Below, one piece after another: positions 55,141 to 63,698 of a DNA stretch of 64,000 nt. Within the stretch, counting starts at the first letter, position 1; every line of letters begins with the position of its first letter. The notes beneath the pieces were generated by a model. It saw nothing but the letters and a program-made list of their open reading frames with translations, was not told the DNA's origin and did no database searches. The translations under genes and the position numbers were made by a program. This stretch comes from Flavobacterium sp. (GTDB lineage: Bacteria > Bacteroidota > Bacteroidia > Flavobacteriales > Flavobacteriaceae), in NCBI RefSeq assembly GCF_027490375.1, contig NZ_JAIXYH010000033.1, positions 1-64,000 on the forward strand, given 5' to 3'.

Positions 55141-56151
55141 CTAACTTCCGGGAGAGGATGACGCACGAAAACCTAGTTTTGCACGTATCCGCGCGAGCAC
55201 TTCTTGAGCCGTAGCGCGTGCTTTCTCAGCACCTTTTAACAATTCTTGCTCCACCAACTCCGGATTGGCCATAAGTTCGTCGTAGCGCGTTCGAATCGGT
55301 CCGAATACGTCGAGCATGAGCTCGTATAACGCCTGTTTTGCATGTCCGTACCCATAAGTGCCGCTGGCGTTTTGATAATTTACGCGCATAGTTTCAATTT
55401 GCTCCGGACTTGCCAATAATTTATAAATCGCGAAAATTTTACACGTATCCGGATTTTTAGGCGCTTCCAAAGGAGTACTGTCGGTTTCGATTTGCATAAT
55501 TTGCTTGCGCAATGCTTTATCGTCGGTAAAAATATTTATGACGTTGTTGGCCGATTTGCTCATTTTTCCACCATTAGTTCCCGGAACGTAGTTCGCTTCT
55601 TGCTGCATCGTAGCTGTAGGCAGCACAAAAGTTTCGCCCATTTGGTGGTTAAATCGCGACGCTACATCGCGGGCAATTTCGATGTGTTGCAACTGATCTT
55701 TACCAACCGGAATGTGTGTAGCGTCGTACAACAAAATGTCGGCAGCCATTAAAATAGGGTAGTCAAAAAGTCCGGCGTTTACATCTTCCAAACGATCCGA
55801 TTTATCTTTAAACGAATGCGCTAAGGTAAGTCGCTGAAAAGGGAAAAAGCAGTTCAGGTACCACGTAAGTTCGGTTACCATAGGTACGTCCGATTGGCGG
55901 TAAAACACAACCTTATCGGTGTTTAAACCACAGGCTAACCAAACGGCAGCAGTCGATAACGTATTTGCGCCCAAGGTTTCGGCGTCTTTAATTTGCGTGA
56001 TCGAGTGTAAATCGGCTATAAAAAGGTACGAAGGCGCCGAATTTTCTTCAGACATTTTTATCGCAGGCAGTATGGCGCCCAATAAATTACCTAAATGTGG
56101 CGTTCCGGTACTTTGAATTCCGGTGAGTATGCGTTTCTCCTGATTTTCCAT
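55141..56151 (-). CDS. trpS: Tryptophan--tRNA ligase
   Basis: A 336-residue class I synthetase. The HIGH-equivalent is TPHLGN at 17-22 after TGIQSTG, and the KMSKS loop is exact at 196-200 (GGKMSKSANNVI). DLHSITQ and PILMAADILLYDATHIPVGKDQLQHIE are family signatures. Single gene, divergent from the acyltransferase. The hairpin array ends a few bases past its stop codon. Confidence 0.98.
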   Translation of the reverse strand: MENQEKRILTGIQSTGTPHLGNLLGAILPAIKMSEENSAPSYLFIADLHSITQIKDAETLGANTLSTAAVWLACGLNTDKVVFYRQSDVPMVTELTWYLNCFFPFQRLTLAHSFKDKSDRLEDVNAGLFDYPILMAADILLYDATHIPVGKDQLQHIEIARDVASRFNHQMGETFVLPTATMQQEANYVPGTNGGKMSKSANNVINIFTDDKALRKQIMQIETDSTPLEAPKNPDTCKIFAIYKLLASPEQIETMRVNYQNASGTYGYGHAKQALYELMLDVFGPIRTRYDELMANPELVEQELLKGAEKARATAQEVLARIRAKLGFRASSSPGS

Positions 56152-56223
56152 AGCGCAAAGATGCCATTTTTTTGAGAGTTCAAAAACTACTTTTTAATGA
56201 TTTGCTTTGCTTATTTTTGACCG

Positions 56224-56970
56224 ATGAGGTATTTCAAAAATTTTCTGATACTGCTTTGGCGGGTCTATTTTTATATTTTAATAGCCTTGCCTATTTTACT
56301 AATGCTGCCGTTTTTACTACTTTCTATTTGTAAAGAAAGCTGGTATCCGTACTTTTTTGTGATGGCGCGCATCTGGGCAAAGGTCATTTTGTTTGGTATG
56401 GGTTTTTATCCGAAGGTCGTTTTTCACGAAGCGCCCGAGCAAGGCAAAAGTTATATGTTTATTGCCAACCATACATCAATGACCGACATTATGCTCATGC
56501 TTAGCACAATACGAAGTCCGTTTGTGTTTGTAGGTAAGAAAGAACTAGTAAACATTCCGTTGTTCGGATTTTTCTACAAGCGCACCTGCATTTTGGTCGA
56601 TCGCAACAGCTCGAAAAGTCGGGGCGAGGTTTTTAAACGCGCACAAAGCCGATTAAATCAAGGCTTAAGCATATGTATTTTTCCGGAAGGTGGTGTTCCC
56701 GACGACGAATCAGTTTTGTTGGACGAGTTTAAAGACGGGGCGTTTCGATTGGCGATTGATCACCAAATTCCGATTTTACCGCTTACGTTTGCCGACAATA
56801 AAAAACGTTTTTCTTATACTTTTTTCTCCGGAAGTCCGGGTGTCATGCGCGTTACCGTTCACCGCGCCTTGCCGACAGTTGGCTTAACGCAAGACGACAA
56901 GAAGGCGCTCAAAGAGCAGTCGTTTCAAATCATCGAAGGTGAGTTAAAGCGGTACCAAGCCGAGAATTAG
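56224..56970 (+). CDS. 1-acyl-sn-glycerol-3-phosphate acyltransferase (PlsC family), copy 1
   Basis: A 248-residue membrane-associated acyltransferase. The N-terminal 35 residues are strongly hydrophobic. Motif I is NHTSMTD (His83, Asp88), motif III is FPEGGVPDD (the usual FPEGTRS is altered to GGV), and LPLTFAD is motif IV-like. It should acylate lysophosphatidate or a related lysolipid. TATTTTTG directly before the ATG matches the -7 consensus, but too close for a normal leader. A second, closer-to-consensus PlsC is at 61308-62042. A GC-rich element begins 5 bp after its stop. Confidence 0.92.
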   Translation: MRYFKNFLILLWRVYFYILIALPILLMLPFLLLSICKESWYPYFFVMARIWAKVILFGMGFYPKVVFHEAPEQGKSYMFIANHTSMTDIMLMLSTIRSPFVFVGKKELVNIPLFGFFYKRTCILVDRNSSKSRGEVFKRAQSRLNQGLSICIFPEGGVPDDESVLLDEFKDGAFRLAIDHQIPILPLTFADNKKRFSYTFFSGSPGVMRVTVHRALPTVGLTQDDKKALKEQSFQIIEGELKRYQAEN

Positions 56971-56975
56971 CGTTA

Positions 56976-57325
56976 TTTTTTGGGCGTAACCCTTCCCAAA
57001 CGTTCCCGGAGGATGCGTGCTCGGTCAGGGTCGCGCCGTTCGTTGCAATAGCCGTTCCAAACGCAAACGTTCCGTAGGTTTCAAACGGGCTTCCGTTCGG
57101 TCGCCGTTTCAAACCACGTCACGTACTTGCGTTTGGTGCCGTCTATTTTCACTGCCGTCGCTTACGCGGCAATCGGTTCCAAACGATACGTGGGTAACGA
57201 TTTTTCTGCGCTAAGGACGGCAGCGGAAATCCTACCACGAGCGGCGGTTGCCGAGTGGTAGATTAAAGCATACGGCCTGACCCGTGGGTGGGATTGACAT
57301 GGGACGGGGAGCGCCCAAAAAAAAA
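56976..57325. repeat. Facing pair of GC-rich TTTTTTGGGC elements at a convergent junction (R6a/R6b)
   Basis: It begins TTTTTTGGGCG 5 bp after the acyltransferase stop and ends CGCCC followed by nine A just before the next convergent gene. R6a carries GGTCAGGGTCGCGCC and CGTTGCAA; R6b, on the minus strand, carries GGGTCAGGCCGTATGC. Both match the CT/GC-rich box of R1. The interior is strongly GC-rich and has no convincing gene. The whole 400-bp gap is this island plus a terminator. Confidence 0.7.
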
Positions 57326-57346
57326 TGCGAACCCGAAGATCCGCAT
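57317..57346 (-). terminator. Terminator of the sigma-factor/dual-membrane protein operon
   Basis: On the minus strand the stem ATGCGGA/TTCGCAT with a TCTTCGGG-type loop is followed by nine T. That T-run is also the first part of R6b, so terminator and repeat are fused. Confidence 0.75.
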
Positions 57347-57370
57347 CTATAAATTCGCTTGAAAGTTGTA

Positions 57371-59041
57371 TTAGAATCGGTAACTGATTCCGGAATAAAG
57401 CGCGATGAAATACGGACGGAAGTTGCCGGCATCGCGACTAAATGTGTTGATTTGATACTTAAACATGGGCTCGAAATTGAGCTCGAAATTCTTGAAAAAG
57501 CGGTACTGAAAGCCCAAACCAATGTTAGAACTAAAGTGTACATCGTTTAAGTTTGTGGCTTCTCCTAAGCTGGTGCTGAACGAATCGCTGCGCAACGAAA
57601 CGCTGTTCTCGGAGAGAAAAAGCGTACTTACTCCGCCAATTACGTTGATTCCGAATTTAGTGTCGAGTACTTTGTACGACATTTCGAGCGGTACTTCAAA
57701 ATAGCCAAACTCCTGATTCATAGCTCCCATGCTTGTTTGCTGTAAAGAAGCATCAACAGAAAGCGCACCCGTTGCCATTTGAGACTGATTTACAACAGTT
57801 ACACCACGTGCCGCCGGAGTTACAGCAGTTGTTTCAAATACTTGACCTTCGAGAGAAGCAATAAAGGCTACTTCGTTTGTTTCGTAGCCAAGCTGTAATT
57901 TATTAACGCCCGTTCTGATAGCAAATCGTTTATTGACTGCGTAGTTTACATTAATACCTACCGACATGGAGCGGTCGTATGTTTTGTCGTTACCTGCAAA
58001 AGCCGAATGAATTGGCGAACCATTTCCAGCCGAATTGAAATAAACGGGAGCTACATTAGGCGTTACCTGCCACTTTTCGAGTTTAGCATCAGCGGTTTTT
58101 GTTTCAGTTTTTTCGATTTGCTGCTGAAGCAATTGCTCGAGCGGATTGGTTTCGGCAACGGCAACTTCGGCATTTTCTGTTGTTGTATCCACAGGTTTAT
58201 CCGCATTTTTTGCAGCTGTAGTTGCGTTGTTTGCGCCCTTGTTGGTGTCGGGTAAAGCGTAAACGAGCGGATCTTTGTCGAGCGGTTTTAGCTCAGAGAT
58301 AGCTGTATTACTGTTCGGGTTGTTAGCTGCGTTTTTCGTTTGGCTGTTCACTGAATTTTGCAGCGCAACAGCAGTTGAACTTTGCGTTGTGTTAACAGCG
58401 TTCTGGCGCAGTTTCTTCGATATCGGTTTTTGAGTTGTGCCAGCAGTTGCTACGGCATTTTCGCTGCGCTTGTTTTGACTATTTACATCAGTGTTTCTTG
58501 TTTTCTTAACAGTACCGCTGCGTTTCCCATTCGTTCCATGCTCCTCGCTACTGGCTACAGCATTTTCGCTGGCAGTAGTTGTACGATTCGATGTAGAAGC
58601 GTTTCTTGGCCTTACTTCTTTGGTGTTTTCAGACGATTTATTTTCAGCTTCGGCTGCTTTGGCAACAGCTTCGTTGGAACTTGGGTTGTTGCTTCCGTTT
58701 GCCGCACTGTTCTCGTCGTTCGGATCTTGATCGTTCGGATTTTCAGTTTCCGTTGTATTTGGCTTTGCAGAAGGTTTGGCTACCATTCCGTTTTCAGATT
58801 CGTTGCCAGAAACAGGTAAAGATGTACCCGAATTATTGGTAAACAATAGTTGTAAACCAAAAATCATCGGAATTAGAATGGCGGCAGTACCGGCAAGTTT
58901 CCACCAGATTGGGATTACACGTCGCTTTTTCTTTTGCAAAAGCGCATGTTCGATATTTTCCCAAACTACGGGATCAGGAATTTGCTCAAAGTCCTTGAAC
59001 TTTTCCTGGAATAAACGATCTATGTTCTTTCTCTCTTTCAT
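57371..59041 (-). CDS. Probable dual-membrane-spanning anti-sigma factor with outer-membrane barrel
   Basis: A 556-residue protein with no N-terminal signal peptide. Residues 1-44 are cytoplasmic and anti-sigma-like (FQEKFKDFEQIPDPVVWENIEHALLQKKKRR) and a single helix lies at about 45-67. Residues 70-322 are a low-complexity Asn/Thr/Ala/Ser/Glu linker, and 323-556 look like an outer-membrane beta-barrel (repeated amphipathic strands, ending ALYSGISYRF with a terminal Phe). Its start overlaps the stop of the ECF sigma gene by 4 bp. The layout fits the dual-membrane-spanning anti-sigma (Dma) type described in Bacteroides thetaiotaomicron; that assignment is by architecture only. Older annotation would call it an outer-membrane beta-barrel protein. 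Confidence 0.75.
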   Translation of the reverse strand: MKERKNIDRLFQEKFKDFEQIPDPVVWENIEHALLQKKKRRVIPIWWKLAGTAAILIPMIFGLQLLFTNNSGTSLPVSGNESENGMVAKPSAKPNTTETENPNDQDPNDENSAANGSNNPSSNEAVAKAAEAENKSSENTKEVRPRNASTSNRTTTASENAVASSEEHGTNGKRSGTVKKTRNTDVNSQNKRSENAVATAGTTQKPISKKLRQNAVNTTQSSTAVALQNSVNSQTKNAANNPNSNTAISELKPLDKDPLVYALPDTNKGANNATTAAKNADKPVDTTTENAEVAVAETNPLEQLLQQQIEKTETKTADAKLEKWQVTPNVAPVYFNSAGNGSPIHSAFAGNDKTYDRSMSVGINVNYAVNKRFAIRTGVNKLQLGYETNEVAFIASLEGQVFETTAVTPAARGVTVVNQSQMATGALSVDASLQQTSMGAMNQEFGYFEVPLEMSYKVLDTKFGINVIGGVSTLFLSENSVSLRSDSFSTSLGEATNLNDVHFSSNIGLGFQYRFFKNFELNFEPMFKYQINTFSRDAGNFRPYFIALYSGISYRF

Positions 59042-59583
59042 TGTAATGCTATTGCCGACTTTTTGCCGGTGTGTAAGTCGATTTTTTCTTTTAGGATCAT
59101 GCGAGCACGAGCCAGGTTAGATTTGGTTGTTCCGGTTGCGATGTTCAGCATTTCGCTGATTTCATTGTGCGAATAGCCATCCAGAACATATAAACTAAAG
59201 CACAAGCGGTATCTTTCGGGAAGTTCTTGAATGATTTTCATTAAGAAATCGAGAGAAACGGAATCGTCGTCGAGATCGATTTCTGTTTCATCTGGAATAT
59301 TTTCATTCACAACTTCGAGGTAGCGTTGCCCTCTAAATTTTTGCAACGCGTTGTTAATCATTATTCGTTTTGCCCAACCTTCAAACGATCCTTTTCCGGA
59401 ATATTGTTTTATCTTATCGAAAATGATCAAAAATCCGTCTTGTAGGTTGTCTTGGGCTTCGGCGTAACTCGACGAATATTTCATGCAAACACCGAAGAAT
59501 TTCGCTGAAAACAATTGATAGACCGCGGCCTGCGATTTCAGGTCGTTCTCTTTACAGCCGGCTATCAATTCGTCGAGATTCAC
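59038..59583 (-). CDS. ECF RNA polymerase sigma factor
   Basis: A 181-residue sigma factor. Region 2 is at about 20-85 (YSSSYAEAQDNLQDGFLIIFDKI, FEGWAKRIMINNALQKFR) and region 4 at about 120-175 (LPERYRLCFSLYVLDGYSHNEISEMLNIATGTTKSNLARARMIL). It overlaps the dual-membrane protein gene by 4 bp and follows a lipoprotein gene by 16 bp. It is a different subgroup from the FecI-like factor at 12495-13022: no FecR and no TonB receptor are near. The partner barrel protein is the expected anti-sigma. Confidence 0.94.
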   Translation of the reverse strand: MNLDELIAGCKENDLKSQAAVYQLFSAKFFGVCMKYSSSYAEAQDNLQDGFLIIFDKIKQYSGKGSFEGWAKRIMINNALQKFRGQRYLEVVNENIPDETEIDLDDDSVSLDFLMKIIQELPERYRLCFSLYVLDGYSHNEISEMLNIATGTTKSNLARARMILKEKIDLHTGKKSAIALQ

Positions 59584-59599
59584 TCCTTAAAGATCGGTA

Positions 59600-60022
59600 T
59601 TAATAGTTAACGGGAATGGTTACTTCTTCAAAGATATTATTTCCCTGTTCATCTTTTCCTTTGAAGAATTTAAATATATAATGTTGATAACCAGGCGTGC
59701 ACTCAAATTGAAATGTTGCAGTTCTCAATTCAGGTACGGCGGTATTACATACGGCATTGTCGGGTACTTGTGAGGTAATTCCGATAATGCGTGTATCACT
59801 AGATTTTTCGTAATAAATACCGCTGTAAATATGGCAATTGGTAGGCATGCGGTATTGTAATGTAATGGTGTAAAGTCCGCCGGTTTCAAAACTCGCAGGA
59901 ACAGTAAAACTCTCCACGGGTATTACTTCGAAACTGTAATTCGGGTTGTTATCGTCGATAGAGCAGCTATTAAAACTGAAAGCTAGGATAAACGATAAAA
60001 GAGCAATTTTCAAAAACTTCAT
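59600..60022 (-). CDS. Small lipoprotein of unknown function
   Basis: A protein of about 140 residues from the ATG at 60022 (MKFLKIALLSFILAFSFNSC, lipidated Cys20). The mature part is a single predicted beta-sandwich (FEVIPVESFTVPASFETGGLYTITLQYRMP...), with a few cysteines. I do not recognise a named family, although similar proteins next to sigma/barrel pairs seem common in Flavobacteriia. It is first in the sigma-dual-membrane operon and could be envelope cargo or a sensor. A TACTTTTA word about 36 bp upstream is a weak -7 candidate. Confidence 0.8.
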   Translation of the reverse strand: MKFLKIALLSFILAFSFNSCSIDDNNPNYSFEVIPVESFTVPASFETGGLYTITLQYRMPTNCHIYSGIYYEKSSDTRIIGITSQVPDNAVCNTAVPELRTATFQFECTPGYQHYIFKFFKGKDEQGNNIFEEVTIPVNY

Positions 60023-60079
60023 TTTTCTTTTCTTTTCTTTGGTCATTTTCTAGATGCTAAAAGTACGAAGCGGTTGCGT

Positions 60080-60106
60080 AAAAAAAATGCCCGCGGTGTG
60101 CGGGCA
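60080..60106 (-). terminator. Rho-independent terminator of recA
   Basis: On the minus strand a perfect 7-bp GC-rich stem, TGCCCGC/GCGGGCA, with a 5-base loop, is followed by eight T. It begins 8 bp after the recA stop codon and isolates recA from the sigma operon. Confidence 0.93.
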
Positions 60107-60113
60107 GTAAATT

Positions 60114-61115
60114 CTAAGCGGATTCTTTGATATGCGTCTTAATTTTTTGTTCTAATTCTTCGGATAATTCCGGATTATCTTTGATTAGTGCTTTAACGGC
60201 ATCTCGTCCTTGCCCTAACTTTGTATCGGCGTAGCTAAACCAAGATCCCGACTTGCGGATGATTTCAAATTCAACAGCTAAATCTAGAATTTCTCCTGTT
60301 TTTGAAACTCCTTCGCCGTACATAATGTCGAACTCGGCAGTTTTAAATGGCGGCGCAACCTTGTTTTTGATCACTTTTACTTTAGTGCGGTTACCGATCA
60401 CGTTTTCGCCGTCTTTAATCTGTGACGCACGACGAATGTCTAATCGTACCGAAGCATAAAATTTCAATGCATTACCACCGGTTGTTGTTTCTGGGTTACC
60501 GAACATAACACCAATTTTTTCACGTAACTGGTTGATGAAAAATACCGTACAGTTCGTTTTACTGATGGTTCCAGTTAGTTTTCGAAGCGCTTGCGACATC
60601 AAACGTGCATGCAATCCCATTTTCGAATCGCCCATCTCGCCTTCGATTTCGCTTTTTGGCGTTAACGCAGCTACAGAGTCGATTACCACGATATCGATAG
60701 CACCAGAACGAATTAAGTTTTCGGCAATTTCCAACGCCTGTTCGCCGTTATCGGGTTGTGAAATGATCAGGTTTTCGATATCTACTCCTAGTTTTTCGGC
60801 GTAATGACGATCGAAAGCATGTTCCGCATCGATAAACGCCGCGATTCCGCCCGCTTTTTGCGCTTCCGCAATAGCGTGTAAGGTTAAGGTCGTCTTACCC
60901 GAAGATTCCGGACCATATATTTCGATAATTCTTCCCTTAGGATATCCGTTGACGCCTAGCGCCAAATCGAGACCGAGCGAGCCGGATGAAATAACTTCAA
61001 CTTCCTCAATCGCTTTGTCTCCCATTTTCATTACAGTTCCTTTACCATAAGTCTTATCTAACTTATCTAAAGTAAGTTGTAATGCTTTCAATTTTGATTC
61101 TTTCTCTGTACTCAT
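60114..61115 (-). CDS. recA: Recombinase RecA
   Basis: A 333-residue recombinase that forms filaments on single-stranded DNA, drives strand exchange and triggers SOS self-cleavage. Walker A is GPESSGKT at 68-75, Walker B is IDIVVIDSV, loop L2 lies in [26 protein letters not shown], and [14 protein letters not shown] is the RecA signature. The C-terminus is short and less acidic than in E. coli, as usual in this phylum. It is monocistronic with its own terminator; I see no clear SOS box upstream. Confidence 0.99.
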   Translation of the reverse strand: MSTEKESKLKALQLTLDKLDKTYGKGTVMKMGDKAIEEVEVISSGSLGLDLALGVNGYPKGRIIEIYGPESSGKTTLTLHAIAEAQKAGGIAAFIDAEHAFDRHYAEKLGVDIENLIISQPDNGEQALEIAENLIRSGAIDIVVIDSVAALTPKSEIEGEMGDSKMGLHARLMSQALRKLTGTISKTNCTVFFINQLREKIGVMFGNPETTTGGNALKFYASVRLDIRRASQIKDGENVIGNRTKVKVIKNKVAPPFKTAEFDIMYGEGVSKTGEILDLAVEFEIIRKSGSWFSYADTKLGQGRDAVKALIKDNPELSEELEQKIKTHIKESA

Positions 61116-61282
61116 AAAAAAATGTATTGGCTTTTAATTGCGTAAAAGTAAAGCAAATATCGTTTTTTGATTACGGTTTTTCCGTAAGGTTTTGAGAAAT
61201 TTTGTATCAAAATGCAGTTGGCTTTTTACCTAGTTTTTAGCTTCTCTTGAGCATTAAATGCCCGCTAATCCTGTCATTTTCC

Positions 61283-61290
61283 TACTTTTG
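61283..61290 (+). promoter_or_regulatory. Possible -7 element for the second acyltransferase gene
   Basis: TACTTTTG matches TAnnTTTG and lies 17 bp before the ATG at 61308, giving a short leader. A well-spaced TTTG -33 element is not obvious. Confidence 0.3.
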
Positions 61291-61307
61291 CACACATTTG
61301 ATTGTTT

Positions 61308-62042
61308 ATGGAACGCATAATCTCTTATCCGATTACTCTTATTTACTACCTGGTGTTTGGTTTGCTGTTGGTAATTTTTCACCCAATTCAATACATCTGT
61401 TTAAACGTTTTTGGCTATCAGGCTCATAAAAAAAGTGTAGACTATCTAAACTTCGGATTGTTGTCGGCCACGCGTATACTCGGAACTCGTTATACAGTAG
61501 AAGGACTTGAAAATGTTCCCAAAGGAGTACCGGTTATTTTTGTTGCGAATCACCAGAGCATGTACGACATCATTACCATTATTTGGTACTTCCGCAAAGC
61601 ACATCCAAAATTCGTAAGTAAGAAAGAACTCGGAAAAAGAATTCCTTCGGTATCTTTTAATTTGCGACACGGCGGCTCGGTACTCATAGATCGAAAAGAT
61701 CCAAAACAGGCAATCCCGGCCATTCAAAAACTCGGGAAATACATTGAAGCAAATAATCGGGCGGCTGTAATTTTTCCCGAAGGAACGCGAAGCAAAACAG
61801 GAGTTCCGAAACCGTTTCAGCAAACCGGCCTTAAAATTCTGTTTAAAACAGCTCCTTCAGCCTATGTTGTTCCAATTTCCATCAACAATAGTTGGACAAT
61901 CGTTAAATTCGGCTTCTTTCCCGCAGGCTTGGGAAATCGGCTTACCTTTACAGCTCATAAAGCATTGAAGGTCTCCGATTTCGAAGTCGACGACTTACTT
62001 GCAAAAACCGAAGCGGCGGTCGTTTCCGCACTTAAATACTAA
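61308..62042 (+). CDS. 1-acyl-sn-glycerol-3-phosphate acyltransferase (PlsC family), copy 2
   Basis: A 244-residue enzyme. I use the ATG at 61308; a TTG two codons earlier is possible but unneeded. The N-terminus has one or two hydrophobic helices, motif I is NHQSMYD (His82, Asp87), and motif III is the standard FPEGTRSKTG. This is closer to canonical PlsC than the copy at 56224-56970, so it is the better candidate for the main lysophosphatidate acyltransferase. The acyl-ACP desaturase gene starts 13 bp after its stop, a sensible pairing for membrane-lipid synthesis. Confidence 0.95.
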   Translation: MERIISYPITLIYYLVFGLLLVIFHPIQYICLNVFGYQAHKKSVDYLNFGLLSATRILGTRYTVEGLENVPKGVPVIFVANHQSMYDIITIIWYFRKAHPKFVSKKELGKRIPSVSFNLRHGGSVLIDRKDPKQAIPAIQKLGKYIEANNRAAVIFPEGTRSKTGVPKPFQQTGLKILFKTAPSAYVVPISINNSWTIVKFGFFPAGLGNRLTFTAHKALKVSDFEVDDLLAKTEAAVVSALKY

Positions 62043-62055
62043 ACTTAAAATTTAT

Positions 62056-63045
62056 ATGTCTATAAAAAACATCCGATTGGAAGTCATGCAGTTTTTGGAA
62101 CAGAAAATCGATTCCTTCATGGACGAATTTTTGATTCCAATCGACAAGATTTGGCAACCATCCGACTTTCTTCCACAACCTGATTCCGACACTTTTCTGC
62201 AAGAAATTGCTGAATTGCGCGAAATAGCAAAAGATTTACCATACGATTTTTGGGTAACACTCGTTGGCGATACCATTACCGAAGAAGCACTACCTACTTA
62301 TGAATCGTGGTTAATGGAAGTGGAAGGGGTGAACCAACAGGAGCGCAACGGCTGGTCGAAATGGGTACGCCATTGGACTGGAGAAGAAAACCGTCACGGC
62401 GATTTATTAAACAAGTATTTGTACCTATCAGGTCGTGTAAACATGCGTGAAGTTGAAGTTACTACGCAACACTTAATTTCCGACGGCTTCGATATCGGAA
62501 CTGGTCAAGATCCATACAAAAATTTCGTGTACACCTCTTTCCAAGAACTCGCAACCTATATTTCGCACAATCGTGTTGCGCAAATTGCAAAACAGTACGG
62601 CGAGAAAAAGTTGTCGAAAATCTGTAAAATTATTGCTGGCGATGAAATGCGTCACCACCACGCGTACAGCGAATTTGTGAATCAGATTTTCAAAGTCGAT
62701 CCGAGTGAAATGTTGTTGGCGTTCAACTACATGATGAAGCAAAAAATTGTTATGCCGGCACAATTTCTTCGCGAAAGCGGCGATAAAATATCGTCGGCCT
62801 TTTTGAACTTTTCCGATTCAGCACAGCGCATTGGGGTTTATACCGCCAACGATTATGTGGAGATTATGCAAAAGCTAATCGATAAGTGGCAAATCGATAA
62901 ACTAGCAAACCTTACCGACGAAGCTGAAAAAGCGCGCGATTACTTAATGAAATTGCCTGCACGTATGGCAAAAGTTTCTGAGCGACTCATTATTCCTGCG
63001 GAAGCAACGTTGTTTAAATGGGTTGAACCTGCTACAATTGCCTAA
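62056..63045 (+). CDS. Acyl-ACP desaturase (type 2 fatty-acid desaturase)
   Basis: A 329-residue soluble di-iron enzyme that introduces a cis double bond in acyl-ACP, using O2. I choose the ATG at 62056 (MSIKNIRLEVMQFLEQKI); an upstream in-frame start would overlap the acyltransferase gene. The iron ligands are visible as two ExxH-type helices, WTGEENRHGDLLNKYL and AGDEMRHHHAYSEF. The start MDEFLIPIDKIWQPSDFLPQPD is typical of the family. It follows plsC-like copy 2 by 13 bp and overlaps the HD gene by one base, so these three form an operon. Confidence 0.96.
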   Translation: MSIKNIRLEVMQFLEQKIDSFMDEFLIPIDKIWQPSDFLPQPDSDTFLQEIAELREIAKDLPYDFWVTLVGDTITEEALPTYESWLMEVEGVNQQERNGWSKWVRHWTGEENRHGDLLNKYLYLSGRVNMREVEVTTQHLISDGFDIGTGQDPYKNFVYTSFQELATYISHNRVAQIAKQYGEKKLSKICKIIAGDEMRHHHAYSEFVNQIFKVDPSEMLLAFNYMMKQKIVMPAQFLRESGDKISSAFLNFSDSAQRIGVYTANDYVEIMQKLIDKWQIDKLANLTDEAEKARDYLMKLPARMAKVSERLIIPAEATLFKWVEPATIA

Positions 63046-63698
63046 TGCCCGACTTTATTGAGCAAACGCTGGTTTTTGTGCGTGATACCTTGGCGCATGC
63101 CGAAGGCGGACACGACATCAACCACATTTTACGTGTGTATAAAATTGCGTTACGACTTGCCGAGGAAGAGTCGGCAGATGTTACGGTGGTTTCGTTAGCG
63201 GCTTTATTGCACGATATTTCAGATGCTAAATTCAACGGCGGCGACGATTCGTTAGGAGCAAAAGTTGCCGCCGAATTTCTATCAAAAATCGGTGCTCCTG
63301 AAGCTGTTATAGCACATGTTTGCTTCATTATTGCCAACATGTCGTTTAAAGGCGGTGGCACTTTCGTGGAAACACCTTCGTTGGAATTTCAGATTGTGCA
63401 AGACGCCGACCGACTTGATGCCATTGGCGCCATAGGAGTTGCACGTACGTTTAATTACGGAGGGTTTAAAAACCGTGCCTTGTTCAATCCAGACATTAAA
63501 CCACGAACAGAATTAACCGCCGAGAATTACCGCAATGAGGAGCAGCCAACGATTAATCACTTCTACGAGAAGCTGCTTTTATTGAAAGATCGAATGCACA
63601 CCAAAACAGCTAAGATTTGGGCGCAGAAACGGCATGATTATATGCTGGAGTTTCTAGAGCGCTTCTACGCGGAGTGGGATGGAAGTGATTTAGCTTAA
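63045..63698 (+). CDS. HD-domain phosphohydrolase
   Basis: A 217-residue metal-dependent hydrolase. The HD motif is ALLHDISDAKF, preceded by GGHDINHILRVYKIALRLAEEE, with the later QDADRLDAIGAIGVARTFNYGG supplying the last Asp ligand. That pattern matches the small YedJ-like HD group, whose substrates are uncertain (nucleotides or similar). It overlaps the desaturase gene by one base, and its stop overlaps that of the convergent DoxX-like gene by 4 bp. Confidence 0.92.
   Translation: MPDFIEQTLVFVRDTLAHAEGGHDINHILRVYKIALRLAEEESADVTVVSLAALLHDISDAKFNGGDDSLGAKVAAEFLSKIGAPEAVIAHVCFIIANMSFKGGGTFVETPSLEFQIVQDADRLDAIGAIGVARTFNYGGFKNRALFNPDIKPRTELTAENYRNEEQPTINHFYEKLLLLKDRMHTKTAKIWAQKRHDYMLEFLERFYAEWDGSDLA

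Noticed and set aside
56976..57325. GC-rich horizontally acquired gene
   Set aside because: High GC and short frames come from the facing repeat elements; no frame has domain-like content.
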